From contig OX328126.1 in NCBI GenBank assembly GCA_946811695.1, forward strand, positions 82,472,467-82,536,466: DNA of 64,000 bases. Direction: 5' to 3'. The DNA comes from Gonocerus acuteangulatus. Its lineage: Eukaryota > Arthropoda > Insecta > Hemiptera > Coreidae. Below are positions 22,560-33,707 of this stretch, one piece after another (positions within the stretch are counted from its first letter, which is position 1; each line of letters starts with the position of its first letter). The notes beneath the pieces were generated by a model that was not told where the DNA came from, made no database searches, and saw only the letters and a list, made by a program, of their open reading frames with translations. The translations under genes and the position numbers were made by a program.

Positions 22560-23400
22560 TCAGAGACATCATATCACAGGGCAATCAGCAGCGAGCATCA
22601 TATCAGGGGACAAAGCAGCGAGGGATCTCTTCAGAGGCATACAGTGTGATATGGGAGGGCACCATGAGCATACACTGTGTTATGGGAGCAGGGAAGAGTG
22701 TAAGAACAACGCCACCTTTGACGGACTATACCTTTTCTCCAGAAATCACATAAACAGTGCTCCAGACATAGCAGCAGAGGACACCTTCAGAAGCATACAG
22801 TATGTTATGGAAGCAGGGTAGCAGCATGTGCTGAACAGTGTAAGAACAACACCACCTTCGATGGACCATACCTTTTCTCCAGAAACCACATAAACAGTGC
22901 TCCAGACATAGCAGCAGAGGACACCTTCAGAGGCATACAGTGTGATATGGGAGGACACCATGAGATGCATACACTGTGTTATGGGAGCAGGGAACAGTGT
23001 AAGAACAACGCCACCTTTGACGGACTATACCTTTTCTCCAGAAACCACATAAACAGTGCTCCAGACATAGCAGCAGAGGACCCCTTCAGAGTCATACAGT
23101 GTGATATGGGAGGACACCATGAGATGCATACACTGTGTTATGGGGAACAGTGTAAGAACAACACCACCTTTGGCGGACTATACCTTTACATACCGTTCCC
23201 TGGACATAGATCCAGCCATAGGAGCACAGGACACTTTCATACAGGCATACAGTGCTATGGGACCACAGATGCAGCATGTGCTGAACAGCATAGGACCAAC
23301 AACTGTTGTGTACCATATTCACAGACTTCCTACGACATTGATCCAGACATAGCAGCATAGGACACCTTCATACAGGCATACAGTGCCCTGGACAGATCGG
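22560..23400. repeat. Degenerate ~140-165-bp tandem repeat
   Basis: Units contain GACATAGCAGCAGAGGACAC, a CATACAGTG part, TATACCTTTTCTCCAGAAAC and GTAAGAACAAC. CCTTTTCTCC recurs near 22730, 22870 and 23031. AGCAGCAGAGG recurs near 22769, 22909 and 23071, giving periods of ~140 and ~162 with indels. Diverged units continue to ~23390. Open frames of up to 137 codons occur on the plus strand and 88 on the minus strand. They read repeat peptides in several frames, so coding is doubtful. Confidence 0.75.
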
Positions 23401-23804
23401 CAGAGAACTCCCACATGAAGACCGCAGGCTAGTCCTGGAACACACTGCCCTCAAGCTATCTCCCAACGTGTAGGTGTCCTCTTCATTGTTTCTCAGCTCT
23501 AGATTTATAGGCCAGCCCAATTACTGCTCTAGACATGAATATAACAACATCCCTCGCTCTATCTAACATCTACCATCTACTGATCCTTTAACATTTAGGT
23601 TAGCAGTGAATGCCTGATAAATATTTAAACCATCTGATAATAAATCTAACATTCGTAACTGTACTCTCACATTAATATTTGTATATATTTTTCGAAAGCA
23701 TTTAATTTGTACTTTCTATCCTCTTATAAATGAATTATATTCGCTTATTATAATTTATGTAATTCACATAAATAAATAATTTTTCACTTTATTGATGCCG
23801 TTTA
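23401..23804. other. Intergenic stretch, no gene seen
   Basis: No feature is recognised apart from AT-rich sequence leading to the LINE tail. Confidence 0.4.
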
Positions 23805-24482
23805 TTTATTTTATTTATTTATCAAATTAAAACAATCACAGCCTAGGCCAATACATTGTAGTCATACAAGAATTTAAAAAAAAAAATGACAAATAAATAA
23901 CAATATTACAAAACAAAAACAACTTCCAGAATAAATAAATATATAAAATATTAAATAAATATATCAAACAGCTGTATAATGATTTTAAAAGTCTTAAAAT
24001 ATTTTTTAGAAATTTCTCCGTTAAAAAAGTCTTTATTTTTTGGACTTTTATCATTCCAAACTCCACAACATCGAGAAATAACGTCTCTAAATGCAGAGTG
24101 GCGAGTTTTGTGTAGTAGAGGGCTGAATTGACTGGATGTTCTCAGTCTGACGACTGGAACATGAAGAGGTATTGAAGCTAGGAGGTCAGGACAATCCAGC
24201 TCTCCTTCCAGTAGTTTCCAGAGGAATTGGAGGTCTGCACGCTGTCTCCGGATCTCCAAGGGTTCCAGTAATACAGTGGTCCCAGAACAAGTTGTTCTCT
24301 CGAGAAATCGCTCGAATCTTCTCTGGATTTTCTCCAGTCTGTTGATATCCACAGCTATATAAGGCCGCCAGATTACCGTGGCATACTCCAGCTGGGATCT
24401 CACCAGGCTGGAGTAGAGTGAAGAAAATGCCCGCATATCCTTAAGGTACCGAACCCCTCTCCACATGAAACCTAATGTTTAG
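23805..24482 (-). mobile_element. 5'-truncated LINE, RT C-terminal part
   Basis: The minus-strand frame 24466-23951 (171 codons) has LYSSLVRSQLEYATVIWRPY then DINRLEKIQRR. This is the typical post-palm/thumb block of jockey/CR1-like non-LTR reverse transcriptases. A DLQFL.KLL.G...CPDLL region and a C-terminal VWN motif follow. A stop lies just upstream of the first codon, and the catalytic palm is absent because of 5' truncation. The 3' end, on the left, is AT-rich and finishes in (TAAA)-type repeats at 23800-23821. The fragment cannot move by itself. Confidence 0.75.
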
Positions 24483-24535
24483 TCGCTAGAGCTGCGATAA
24501 ACTACTAATAAAATAAATAAATAAATAAATAATTT
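24483..24535 (+). repeat. LINE-type 3' terminus with (AATA)n tail
   Basis: GAGCTGCGATAAACTACTAA is followed by (AATA)n. It matches the ending at 3891-3930. It abuts the truncated 5' side of the minus-strand LINE fragment, so it may be a separate insertion or an inverted join of two LINE tails. Confidence 0.45.
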
Positions 24536-25079
24536 TTATTCCTGAAATTTGTAGGATTCATGACAAGTAATTTAAAGTAATTACAAGTGATCTCCATCGC
24601 ATCTGCGTTTTCAAGGTACAGTGGTGGCTCTGTTGTGGAGTTTCAGACTTATCCACTCACGACACAGATGCCGTATGAGCGAACCACAAAGACCAGCAGT
24701 GCATTTGAAGATAAAGCCACTTAGAAACCAATTGTATTTCGTGCTTGTTGTTGTCCTTGATAATTATCCCCTGTTCGTGTTCATCCTAATTGTCGCTAGG
24801 ATATGGATCAGCCGTTAAAGTACTACTTAGGAGGAATCACGGTAGGTGTGGATCTAGGTCTCGTGGCGAAACCACACGTGAAGTTCGTGTCTGGGAACTT
24901 CATTTGTACTTCATTTCGAAACAGTCAAGATCGGAGAATAGTTATCATAAGTTAAAGTTTGTTAAACGGTTGACTTTGTAGCTTGTGGATATAAACCCCT
25001 TGACAAACCGACGGTGCAAGCATACGATGCAGTTTGTAAGTCATTGTGGCAAAGAATTTGTGGCGGAAAACAGCTCTCT
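24536..25079. other. Intergenic stretch, no gene seen
   Basis: I see two short overlapping plus-strand frames without domains. Confidence 0.4.
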
Positions 25080-25663
25080 CGCCAGCTTAAATCTGGTCCA
25101 ATTTTTATGAAATTTGGTTAAAAAATCTTTCGCCTAATTTGAAAGGTCAAGTTCGATAACCGGCAGCATCCGTTTATCTGAACATAGCTTTTGGAGCGAA
25201 ATTCGCGCGAAAAAAATTGGTATTGTGCTTCCGAGATCATATGCAGATACTCGTTACTAGGTTACGAGAAAAATTGATACAACTAGTTTTCCAAACTAAT
25301 TTTCAGTTTGGGTACTCGATTGGTTCAGTTGAAACTTGATCCAGTTGTTTGACATTCATCTAATCTAAAGATATTTAAATTTTAGGCAAGGAAATATTAG
25401 AAAAAAAAATATTAATAGACATGAAATGTTTTAAGATCTTGGTAAATTTTCTAAAATATCTCGAAAAAGGTTAGGAAATCCTGGTAAGGTAAGTGGAATG
25501 TGAAAATTCGAAAGCTTACTAAAATCTCTCCAAAAAAAAGTTCTAATGTAATTTTCGAATGGGCGATGTCAATCGGAGAAATAAGTGCTTGAAGCATCGA
25601 AATTGTTAGTTTTGTTCTTTTGAACGGGTTTTTGTTTCTGTTTACCTCCGTTTCAATTGACGG

Positions 25664-25695
<32 letters not shown>

Positions 25696-25922
25696 CAGTG
25701 AAATGAGAATTTTAGTAAAACAATGTAAGCAAATGTGAAACAATGTCATAGTGTTTCCAAGAGCGAACGTTGTCACAGAAGATGGAGTTATTTCCGCTTA
25801 GGACACAGTCAGTTTCCTGTTGCAGCGACCAATAAACGGTTCCATTCCTTTACTAATGGCGCTAGAGTTTTGAACGGAATCGCGCTGAGATGACGCAGTC
25901 CCTGCGAGTCGGACTTTTTTTT
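25080..25922 (+). mobile_element. Family A element, copy A5, 5'-truncated
   Basis: It starts inside the element (CTGGTCCAATTTTTATGAAA, then AATTTGAAAGGTCAAGTTCG) and runs to a full 3' terminus with GCGCTGAGATGACGCAG and the stem-loop ending GGACTTTTTTTT. The body is clearly diverged from A1 and A4. A poly-T tract (~25664-25688) interrupts it. A Penelope-type fragment follows directly after the T run. Confidence 0.65.
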
Positions 25923-26345
25923 AATATAAAAACGGGTTTTATTTTTTCCGAACGTTCAGTTGTCTTGAAATTCAAGCCTTCATCATGGAGATGACAAGTG
26001 GGAGAACATCACCCGTGAGGCATATTTCTCCCTCTTCTCAAAGACCTAAAGAACGCTTGAAATCCAAGCCGAAACGCATGGGCGTATATAGGATATAATT
26101 TCGGGAGGGACTGGGAAAATTTCGGGGGGGGGGCTTAGACCATTTCCGGGGTATGGACTATGAAAAATTTAGAACTTGGAATAGTTTTTAGGCAACTTAA
26201 ACGCTATTACACCTAAAATAAACTATTTTTTATTAACTAAGTAATCTTATTTCATTTATAAAATTAAGCTACATCCCCCTCAGCCCCCCCTATATACGCC
26301 CATGCCGAAACGTCAGCAAAAATAAAACACATTTTCTTGTAAAAA
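25923..26345. mobile_element. Penelope-type fragment with two inverted hammerhead-like ends, split by a MITE
   Basis: The left end (25949-25990, minus strand) has a decayed core: ATGATGA, AGGCTTGAA/TTTCAAG, then TGAACG. The right end, on the plus strand, has CGCTTGAAATCCAAGCCGAA and then ACGTCAGC, with the preceding CTGATGA decayed to CTAAAGA. Both ends carry A/T-rich flanks with AAAATAAAA-type sequence. The right motif is split inside GAAACG by the hAT-type MITE at 26077-26304. Both ribozymes look inactive. Confidence 0.5.
26077..26304. mobile_element. hAT-type MITE, 228 bp
   Basis: Perfect 16-bp terminal inverted repeats CATGGGCGTATATAGG and CCTATATACGCCCATG bound the element. Direct 8-bp copies of CCGAAACG flank it (26069-26076 and 26305-26312). 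An 8-bp duplication and a CANNGGCG-like terminus are hallmarks of hAT transposons. The interior is non-coding, with a G-rich stretch on the left and C-rich on the right. A related copy at 48069-48199 and 52317-52415 is split by a LINE. Confidence 0.8.
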
Positions 26346-26846
26346 ATATTGTTTTATTAAGATACCACACGACCCTTGGCTTCCTAATTCTAAAATTCAC
26401 TAAAAATGGCATTAAAGGACTAAATAAAACCAGCTATCCATTTCTTGTAATCTACTATATATTTATTAATATTCTTATTTTCGAAGTAGACGGAAGGTCA
26501 AATAATAAAAACTTCACCATACAGTATCAGCAACTTTATTCCGTCCCTACATGTTTCACAACTTTTTTGGTGCCTCTCCAGGGGAAAAGTTACAAATATA
26601 AAACTTACAGCTTCAATCTGAGGAGGATAACCTTCCACCAGTACGGCCTCGTCTAGACTGATCATGGTCTGAAAGAATCCAACATGGCGAAATATAATCA
26701 GCTGATCCATAATCGATTTGCCATACATTTAAAATCTAAAATTAATATCCAGAAGAAATATAATCTTAAAAATTAAAACCATCTTCCCACCCTCTAATTA
26801 AAACAAATTTCTACTTTTTGTCAAATAAATTAATACAAAATCGTAT

Positions 26847-27453
26847 TCAAATGTAATATTTCAGTTTTTTATTTACCACTTTCTTTCTATTTTTTATGAT
26901 ATGGATATTTTCCTTAATTCTTCTTTTCAATCTATTTCTTTCTTTACCTAATGTGCTAATATTTTCAAAATCAAAACTATGTTTATATTTTATAGCATGA
27001 TAAGCCAACGCTGTTTTATTCTCTCCTTTATCAATACTTTGCGCATGCTGTTTAATTCGTTTTTGAAGTAGCTGTTCCGATTCCCCTATACATGATTTAT
27101 CACAGCTATTGCAGTTAATTTTGTAGATATTGTATTTAGTTTCCCTAAATTTTAATTTATCTTTAATATGACTAAAACTATTTTTTATTCTATTATCATA
27201 TTTCCAAGATATCCTGCCTATATCCTTACATATATGTCTTATTTTGTTGGAAATTAATGGATTAAAATTGAAGCCAAAATAATGGCATGGTTCTGCATTC
27301 TGATCTTTTAAAAAAATACATCTTTTATCGCCTAATTGTTCATAAATATGTTTATTATATGACGTTGCGTTTTCCCTCACTGTATCTTTGTCCTCATCCG
27401 TTCGAATTGCCTTGCTGAAAAAATCATTAATTTTTGCTTGCTTTATTTTAGTT
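26847..27453 (-). CDS. Penelope-like GIY-YIG endonuclease, partial
   Basis: This is the C-terminal endonuclease domain that nicks target DNA for Penelope-type retrotransposition. From the GTG codon at 27380, residues 83-88 are YNIYKI. C90 and C93 come next, then CIG at 97-99 in place of YIG. R108, H112, H128, H134 and E157 follow. The C-x2-C plus two His pattern is the zinc-binding insert typical of Penelope endonucleases. A basic tail (KNRKKVVNKKLK) follows. The frame is open upstream to 27453, where the family B insertion begins, and carries QAKINDFF there. No RT domain is attached, so it cannot retrotranspose by itself. The Tyr-to-Cys change in the YIG motif may impair nicking. Confidence 0.75.
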
Positions 27454-27454
27454 C

Positions 27455-28528
27455 TTTTAGCACTTTCCTCCGAAGGAAAGTAGCTATTGAGGTTGCACTC
27501 ATGACGGAATTTTTGAAAAATTTCTTCGAATCTTTATCGATCCTACCTAGTAGACACCGAAAATGACCCCCGTTAAAATGTATATATATATATATATATG
27601 TGTCTGTTAACACGATAGCGGCCAGAGTTTTTGTTTTTTCTTCATGAAACGTGGTATATAGCGTTCAAATAGCAAACGATTGAACGAGTTCGTTAACCAC
27701 CAAAATCGGTCCACCGGGAGGGGGGGGGGGTTTACCCCAGACCCAAAACACTAATTTGACCATACCAGCCGTAGTTTTTGTTATATTTCAACGAAACTCG
27801 GTATTCGTTATTTTGATCTAAAGAGAGAATTCCGTTGTAAAAAGAAACTAAATCGGTTCATTAGAAGGGGGGGTTTACTCCGGACCCACAATACCAATTT
27901 GCCACTGCCAGCCGTAATTTTTGTTACATTTCAACGAAACTTGGTATTCGTGGTGGTAATCAACAGAGAAAAATGGGTTCTAAAAATAAACTAAATCGGG
28001 TTATTTGGAGGGGGGGGGGTTACTCCGGACCTAAAGTACTAATATACTCATAACGGTCGTAATTTCTGCTGTATTGTAACGAAATGCGGTATGCGTCGTG
28101 GGTATCTCATGAGAAAAAAGTGTTGTAAAAATGAAGTAAATCGGTCTATTGGAAAGGAGGGTTTACTTTAAAGTCTGTTTCATTACAATTAGCCAGCCAG
28201 ACGTAGGTTCGCAAAGGCGCCACAAGGAGCGCTATCTCCCACTATGGGGACTGTATACTGTTCCTGCGTCAGATCAAAAGACGGAATGTGAAGTTTTTAT
28301 GTATTTATTAAGTAGTACAGTATCATGTATTAACATAACTCTGGAAGCAAATTATTTACAAAATTAATAATTGAACAGGCCTCATAAGAAATGTAAATGA
28401 GCAGAACTATTCACGTTTTTATTTTATTTATATAGGTTATTTACAGCAAATTATTCAGTAATGTAGTCTTCACGAAAAATATTCTGAGGAAAGTGCTTAG
28501 TTATGCAGCTCCTGCGTGACGGACTTTT
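27455..28528 (+). mobile_element. Family B Helentron-like element, copy B3
   Basis: A complete element runs from TTTTAGCACTTTCC with its hairpin to the 3' stem-loop ending GGACTTTT. The (TA)n array is very short (27579-27599). Internal ~145-bp units are present and diverged from B1/B2. It splits the Penelope endonuclease frame at a T-rich site. The reading frame on both sides is compatible with an uninterrupted frame before insertion. Confidence 0.7.
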
Positions 28529-28830
28529 ATACTACTATTGTTCTCATCCAATCCACCAATCGATTCCCTTTTCCGTTTTAATCTATTACCACAATTCAAT
28601 TTTAGACTTTCCGTAGTTGATATGTTTTCCAATTTTATGCATTTCCGTGCTATTTGTTCATCATCAACCCTTTTCCTTTTTAAAACTTTTTTCTTATCCT
28701 CCAAAAAGAATTCATCTAAAAATTTAAAAATTTCCGTGTCAAATTTAAAATTATCTTTGCTCCTATCAGCGCCGTGCGTATTCCTTCCATATGGTACCTT
28801 TTTCTCTGCTCTTTTAATTTCCTTCTATAC
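28529..28830 (-). pseudogene. Upstream part of the interrupted Penelope frame
   Basis: The minus strand is open from about 28826 (after a TAG) to 28529. It reads a hydrophilic, Lys/Arg-rich stretch with KRKR near 28675 and again near 28580. No ATG lies in this frame, so the start is missing. Position and basic composition fit the linker between the RT and GIY-YIG domains, which is known to carry nuclear-localisation-like sequences. The assignment rests on context, as I recognise no domain in it. Confidence 0.45.
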
Positions 28831-28887
28831 CACCTCACCAGGATAACAATTTTTTCGAAACATAGACCTTAATCTGTTATAATAATG

Positions 28888-28926
28888 CCCTGAAGAGGCA
28901 CCAAAAAAGTTGTGAAACATGTATGG
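28888..28926 (+). ncRNA. Hammerhead-like motif in Penelope arm
   Basis: Plus strand: CTGAAGA fits CUGANGA. A weak GGCACC...GTTGT region follows, then GAA and self-complementary ACATGT (a possible 3-bp helix III). The inverse arm (26541-26586, minus strand) keeps a better helix I (TCCC/GGGA) but has CTGGAGA in the core. Each arm has lost a different part, so activity is doubtful for both. Confidence 0.4.
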
Positions 28927-28997
28927 ACGGAATAAAGTTGGTGATACTGTATGGTGAAGTTTTTATTATTTGACCTTCCGTCTACCACGAAAATAAG

Positions 28998-29310
28998 AAG
29001 ATTGAAAAAAGGGTCAGTTGAAGAATAATTATTTATTAACATATTTATACCCATCACTTTACATTGCTCTTTTACATCAGTAATTCTCAGCAATGATTAA
29101 AAATCAATTCTTGCCAAAATTCCCTGCCAACATAAATTCGGATCAACCGTGATACAAAATTTGAATATCCCAGTCGTATAACAATTTCATTACAAAAATA
29201 AATAGGATAAAAATCAAGGAAGGCTTTATAAAATATAAAATGAAAGTAGAAGATTATATTTAAAAAAAAAAACTAGTATATGTCCAAGACATAAGTAATA
29301 CTAATGAAAA
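28998..29310. other. Spacer, no gene seen
   Basis: I see no feature between the Penelope arm and family A copy A6. Confidence 0.4.
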
Positions 29311-30888
29311 CAAAGTCCGTCCCGCTGGACTGCATCATCTTAGCGCGGTTCCGTTCATATCCCTAGTCTAATTTGGAAAGATTAAAATAGAAGCAGTTAT
29401 TATTTTGGTTCCACCAGTCTTTTTTTAAAAAATTAATTATTATGATGGCGTGTCAACCCTTAAGGTCACTAACGCCATTCCTGTGAGTAGTAAAGTCTTG
29501 AAAGGTCATGATTTACAATCTTACCTGGAAGGGTCCGCTACACTAGAAACAGACCCGCTAGTGGCAAAGTCTTGGAATCTTGGAAATCTATATTTCTAAC
29601 AATAAATTGTTTTTGTTATTTTACTTAACCAGTTTTATTGTCAAATACATTATCCAACTATAAGCAATTAAAAAATAACAAGAAATAAAACAGACAAAAA
29701 GAACCATTGGTATAAACGAAATCAATTAATTTAAAGCTTTAAGCACTTTTTTCTCCGATTGACATCGCCTAATTAAAACTTTCTTCAGAACCTTTTTTGT
29801 AGAGCATTTAGTAAGCTTCCGAATGGTAATCTTCCACTTCACAAGATTGTCAATGGTTTTCGAGATACTAACGAAATTATACAAAGTTACCAAAACTTTT
29901 TTTGTCTGTTAATAAAATATTTTATTCTAACCCTTCCTTTACTCTAAACGTAACAAAAATTTCAACATATTAGTGTTGATGAAACTCCAACATGCAGAAA
30001 ATGTTTCAACTGTATCCCATAATTCTAAGTACCAAAATCAAAGACAAAGAACCCTCCCTAGGAAGGACGCTAGGCAGTTGAAAAGCTATATATCTTGGAA
30101 ATCCATATCTCTAACATTAAATTGTTTTTCTTATTTTTCTTAACCTGTTTTATTTTCAAATACATTATCCAACAATAAGCAATTAAAAAATAACAAGGAA
30201 TAAAAAACAGACAAAAAGAACAGTTCGAATAAGCGAAATCAATTACTTTAAAGTTTTAAGCTCTTATTTCTCCGATTGACATCGCCTAATCAAAACATTC
30301 ATTAGAACCTTTTTTTTTAGAGCATTTAATAAGCTTTCTAATGGTATTCTTCCGTTTACCAAGATTCTCAACCTTTTTCGAGATATTAATGAAAGTAAAC
30401 AAAGTTACTAAAACTTTTTATGTCTGTTAATAAAATATTTTATTCTAACCCTTCCTTAACTCCAAACGTAACCAAAATTTCAACATATTAGTTTTGATGG
30501 AAGTAGAACATGCAGAAAATGTTTCAACTGAATCCCATGATTCTAAGTACCCAAACCAAAAACGGTATTCAAAAAATATTTTTCCACTTTTCTCGAAAAC
30601 GGTTAAAGCTATCGCCTTGAAAATGGTTTCATTCGTTTTCCTAGCCCAGGAATCATATAAAACGAGTACTTAGAAGCTTATGAACACAAAAACGTAAGCG
30701 TTACGATTTTTTTTGCGCGAAGTTCGCCCCAAACGCCATCTTCCAGTAGGCGGATTTTGCTGGTTAACGAACTTGACCTTTCAAATTGGACGAAGGATTT
30801 TTGTACCAAATTTCATCAAAATCGGACCATTCGTCTTCTATCTAGAGAGCGAACAGACAAATATATATATATATATATAAATAAATAT

Positions 30889-30951
<63 letters not shown>

Positions 30952-31090
30952 AATTTGAACCACCGTTATTTTCGGTCTCTAGGGGTTCTGAAACGCGAAA
31001 TTGTCTAGTCGGCACTTCCGGATTGTTTCATTGTATCAACCCTATAAGCGGGGTTCCTCCCTATGGGGGAGGGAGGAACCGCGCTAAAAA
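29311..31090 (-). mobile_element. Family A element, copy A6, 1.8 kb, apparently complete
   Basis: The plus strand begins AAAGTCCGTCCCGCTGGACT, with TTAGCGCGGTTCC just inside, and ends with GGGAGGAACCGCGCTAAAAA. Both termini, the 5' hairpin (about 31049-31081) and a (TA)n array (30859-30949) are present. Inside, a ~700-bp segment occurs twice, about 29580-30060 and 30090-30550. Shared blocks include AATACATTATCCAAC and TTTTATTCTAACCCTTCCTT. A1 has a single copy. No open frame of note is present. Confidence 0.7.
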
Positions 31091-31786
31091 TGTATTAAAA
31101 TGAAAATGTTCTTGTTGGCAAAATAATTTTGCTTGTAGATAGAAAAAAATCACATTTATCTCATTATAACAACTTTGAGTTTTAAAAATAACTTTTATTA
31201 TATCTAAAAATATTTGGTACTTGTTTTAGCGTGTTCTCTATCTCCCTAATGTATGGAAAGTCCGCTTATGATTATAAACAATTATGCGTTTTGCACGGGT
31301 TTTGAATGGAGACCAAAGTTAAGCTACGTTGTAAAATACATAATTTTTCGTCCAATTAGAATTTATGTTTAAGATGTGGCGGGTTAGAAGTCGTCAGGTT
31401 CTTGTCGTTGGAAATATGAAAGAGGCTTTGATGAGAAATTATAACGCATGAACATTGGATTCTACGAAGATTCCAGTAATTGTTCTTTACTCTGATTTTC
31501 GGGTATGCAAATTGCCAGTAGGAAATTCCATTTAATACTCACCGACTGTTCCCGGAGACTGAGACGGATGCCTGTATGGATGAGCAATGGACGGATGAAG
31601 AGCTTCTACCCGGAAGTAGAATGACTAAATCTACAGGAATTCTTCTAGACAGCTATAGTCACGATCATTATCCTGATCTAATGGAGTGTTTCAGGAGGAT
31701 ATAATGCGGGGTTAAAGTATTGATTAAGTATTCATTCTTATACAGTACATCCGCTGGAATAACGAACTATCTTATTGGAAGACCTG
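31091..31786. other. Intergenic stretch, no gene seen
   Basis: No feature is recognised. Confidence 0.4.
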
Positions 31787-31990
31787 GAACATATTAGCAT
31801 AAATATGCTTTAGCGATGACTAAACTGAAAAAAACGTTACGAAAAAGTGGCCGCTGGCGTTCGCGCATGCGCGGTAGCCATGTACGAAAAAGAAGACAGT
31901 ATATCATACAGTACATTACATAGGTTTGTCGAGTGGACCTAAAGCATATTTATGTTCCTGAATTTGAGCAGAAGTCTCTAAACGAAATTA
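31787..31990. mobile_element. Short MITE-like repeat E, copy 1
   Basis: CATAAATATGCTTTAG at 31798-31813 is the perfect inverse of CTAAAGCATATTTATG at 31939-31954. GGAACAT and ATGTTCC lie just outside. A related copy in reverse orientation is at 56362-56570. The centre has GC-rich CGCGCATGCGCGG, also present in the second copy. No coding capacity and no sure target duplication. Confidence 0.6.
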
Positions 31991-32095
31991 ATTTTTAGTT
32001 TTATGTACATGAAAAATAAAAATACGGAGTGGAGTTTGAAGCAAACATATACTAAAAAAAATCCAGTTTTTGGATCCATATTTCTTATTTTTTTT

Positions 32096-32345
32096 ATTAT
32101 TATTAAAATACAGGACCTTGAATTACTAGTTTATTTCTAATAATTCAAGGTCTGCCATCATAGTTGAAATTAACCTCAATTAAAAATAATACTATGAAAT
32201 AGATACAGTACGGTAACAGCTGTACTGTTATCGTCCTAGCAACCTAGGCGTGCATGCTCTAACCAACTAAAAGTTTAAACCCCTCTAAAAATACTTCAAA
32301 ATTCGAATATCAAAAAATTCTTTCTTAGCGAGTGTATACGTTATA
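32096..32345 (-). repeat. Dispersed repeat D, copy 2
   Basis: It is the inverse of 2215-2452. The left edge folds as a hairpin (ACCTTGAATTACTAG and CTAATAATTCAAGGT around a short loop). That may be the true terminus, because the same CCTTGAATTACTAG ends copy 1. Confidence 0.55.
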
Positions 32346-33707
32346 TAGGGAGTGTCCATGCAAAATTTGAAAATTTTCTGTCAAGTCGTTTGGGCTGGGC
32401 GATGATAGCTCAGTGAGTCAGTGAGTGAGTGAGTGGTATTTGACAAATAATTCGTTCAAAACAATCATTTCGTATATACATACAATTATATTATTACATA
32501 TGTACATCCAAGTTTTCAGTTATACATAAACATTGCATTTATAAAATTCAATTTTTATACCCAAATATACGAGAATACTATATTACTTATTCATTCACAC
32601 ATTGATTCATTTCTGTTACTGCTAGTTGGTAATAAAGAACGATCCTGTTACTAGTTCCTACTGCGTTATGCGGTTATAATTGAAACGGAACCTAAATACC
32701 CCGTGTCGAATGTTGGAAGGAGGAAAAGGCAGAAAATGGATTATCTGTCGGAGTATTGGAGTATAATGGAGGGTAATGCCTGATTATGGAGAGATAGTAG
32801 ACGGGTTCGATCTGGTAATAGCTATGCGTCCAGAATTGGATCCAGTCGATACAAAATAGAGAAAGTATTCGGAGACGTGATCGGCTTCCAGCGTCTTCCC
32901 TTTACTCGCTTCCTAATCTCAGGAGGGCTTTACTCACAACTATGCAAAAACTAGAGTTCATACACTTATTCTACGCTTATATCCGCCGAAATATTAGTAA
33001 AGACAATGCGAAATTACTAGTTCATGCCTTATTTTACAATTAAATCCGGGGAAATACTATTAACCACGTAATAACCGAATATATATTAACAATTATACCA
33101 AAAATGACCGATTTTTCATAGCATTTTTATTACAAACAAATGTCACTTTGTAATGCGGTAATTGTAAAAAAAACAAAAAAACAACAGGATATTTACTACG
33201 ATTCAAGACACTACCTGAGTTAACTCGGGCTTAGGGTGCGTTTACATCTGATAGTTATTGAAGGATGTTTATGTCAGACGGAAATTGTGAATAATTTAAA
33301 CTGCATACAATTTATGTCATAGATATATATTTCTATCACGAGCAATAAGGGTGCGTTTACGTCCGACACTTCTCGCAGGAAATATTTGATGTAACCGTAC
33401 CCTTAAATGAATCAGCCAAAAAACAAAAATCACGGTTAAGCCAAAATAATAAAAAAACTGTATTTTAGGTAATAATAGGTAATAAGAGCTGAAATAAAAA
33501 TATTAATGGCGATGGCGTGTAATATATCCCTTTCCGTAATTATCCGTGGTTATTATGCTGCTTATGGTGCTGGTTATTTCCGAAACACTGGAAAAGTGAA
33601 ATTGCGAAACAAACTAGCTGAATAAATAGTTAATTTATTTTAATTTTTTGTTTTAAATGAATTCTTCCTATCCTTGTTTAGACGGAATCCCATTCATTTT
33701 TCATAAA
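32346..33707. other. Intergenic stretch, no gene seen
   Basis: A short (GAGT)n tract lies near 32411-32437. GGGTGCGTTTAC occurs at 33234 and 33349, both followed by TCYGA-type sequence, perhaps a decayed short repeat. No gene is supported. Confidence 0.4.

Larger units (their letters stand above)
26474..28997 (-). mobile_element. Penelope-like element with inverted arms, containing a family B insertion
   Basis: Left arm 26474-26582 and right arm 28888-28997 are inverted repeats with very few differences. They share GACGGAAGGTCAAATAATAA, an ACTTTATTCCGTCC part and CATGTTTCACAACTTTTTTG. A minus-strand GIY-YIG endonuclease frame lies inside, which together with inverted terminal units is diagnostic of Penelope-like elements. 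No reverse transcriptase is visible, so the copy is 5'-truncated. Copy B3 (27455-28528) interrupts the frame. Confidence 0.75.

Noticed and set aside
22537..23360. Possible repeat-protein gene of up to 137 codons
   Set aside because: The units vary between ~140 and ~162 bp, which breaks the frame, and both strands are open; a degenerate satellite explains it better.
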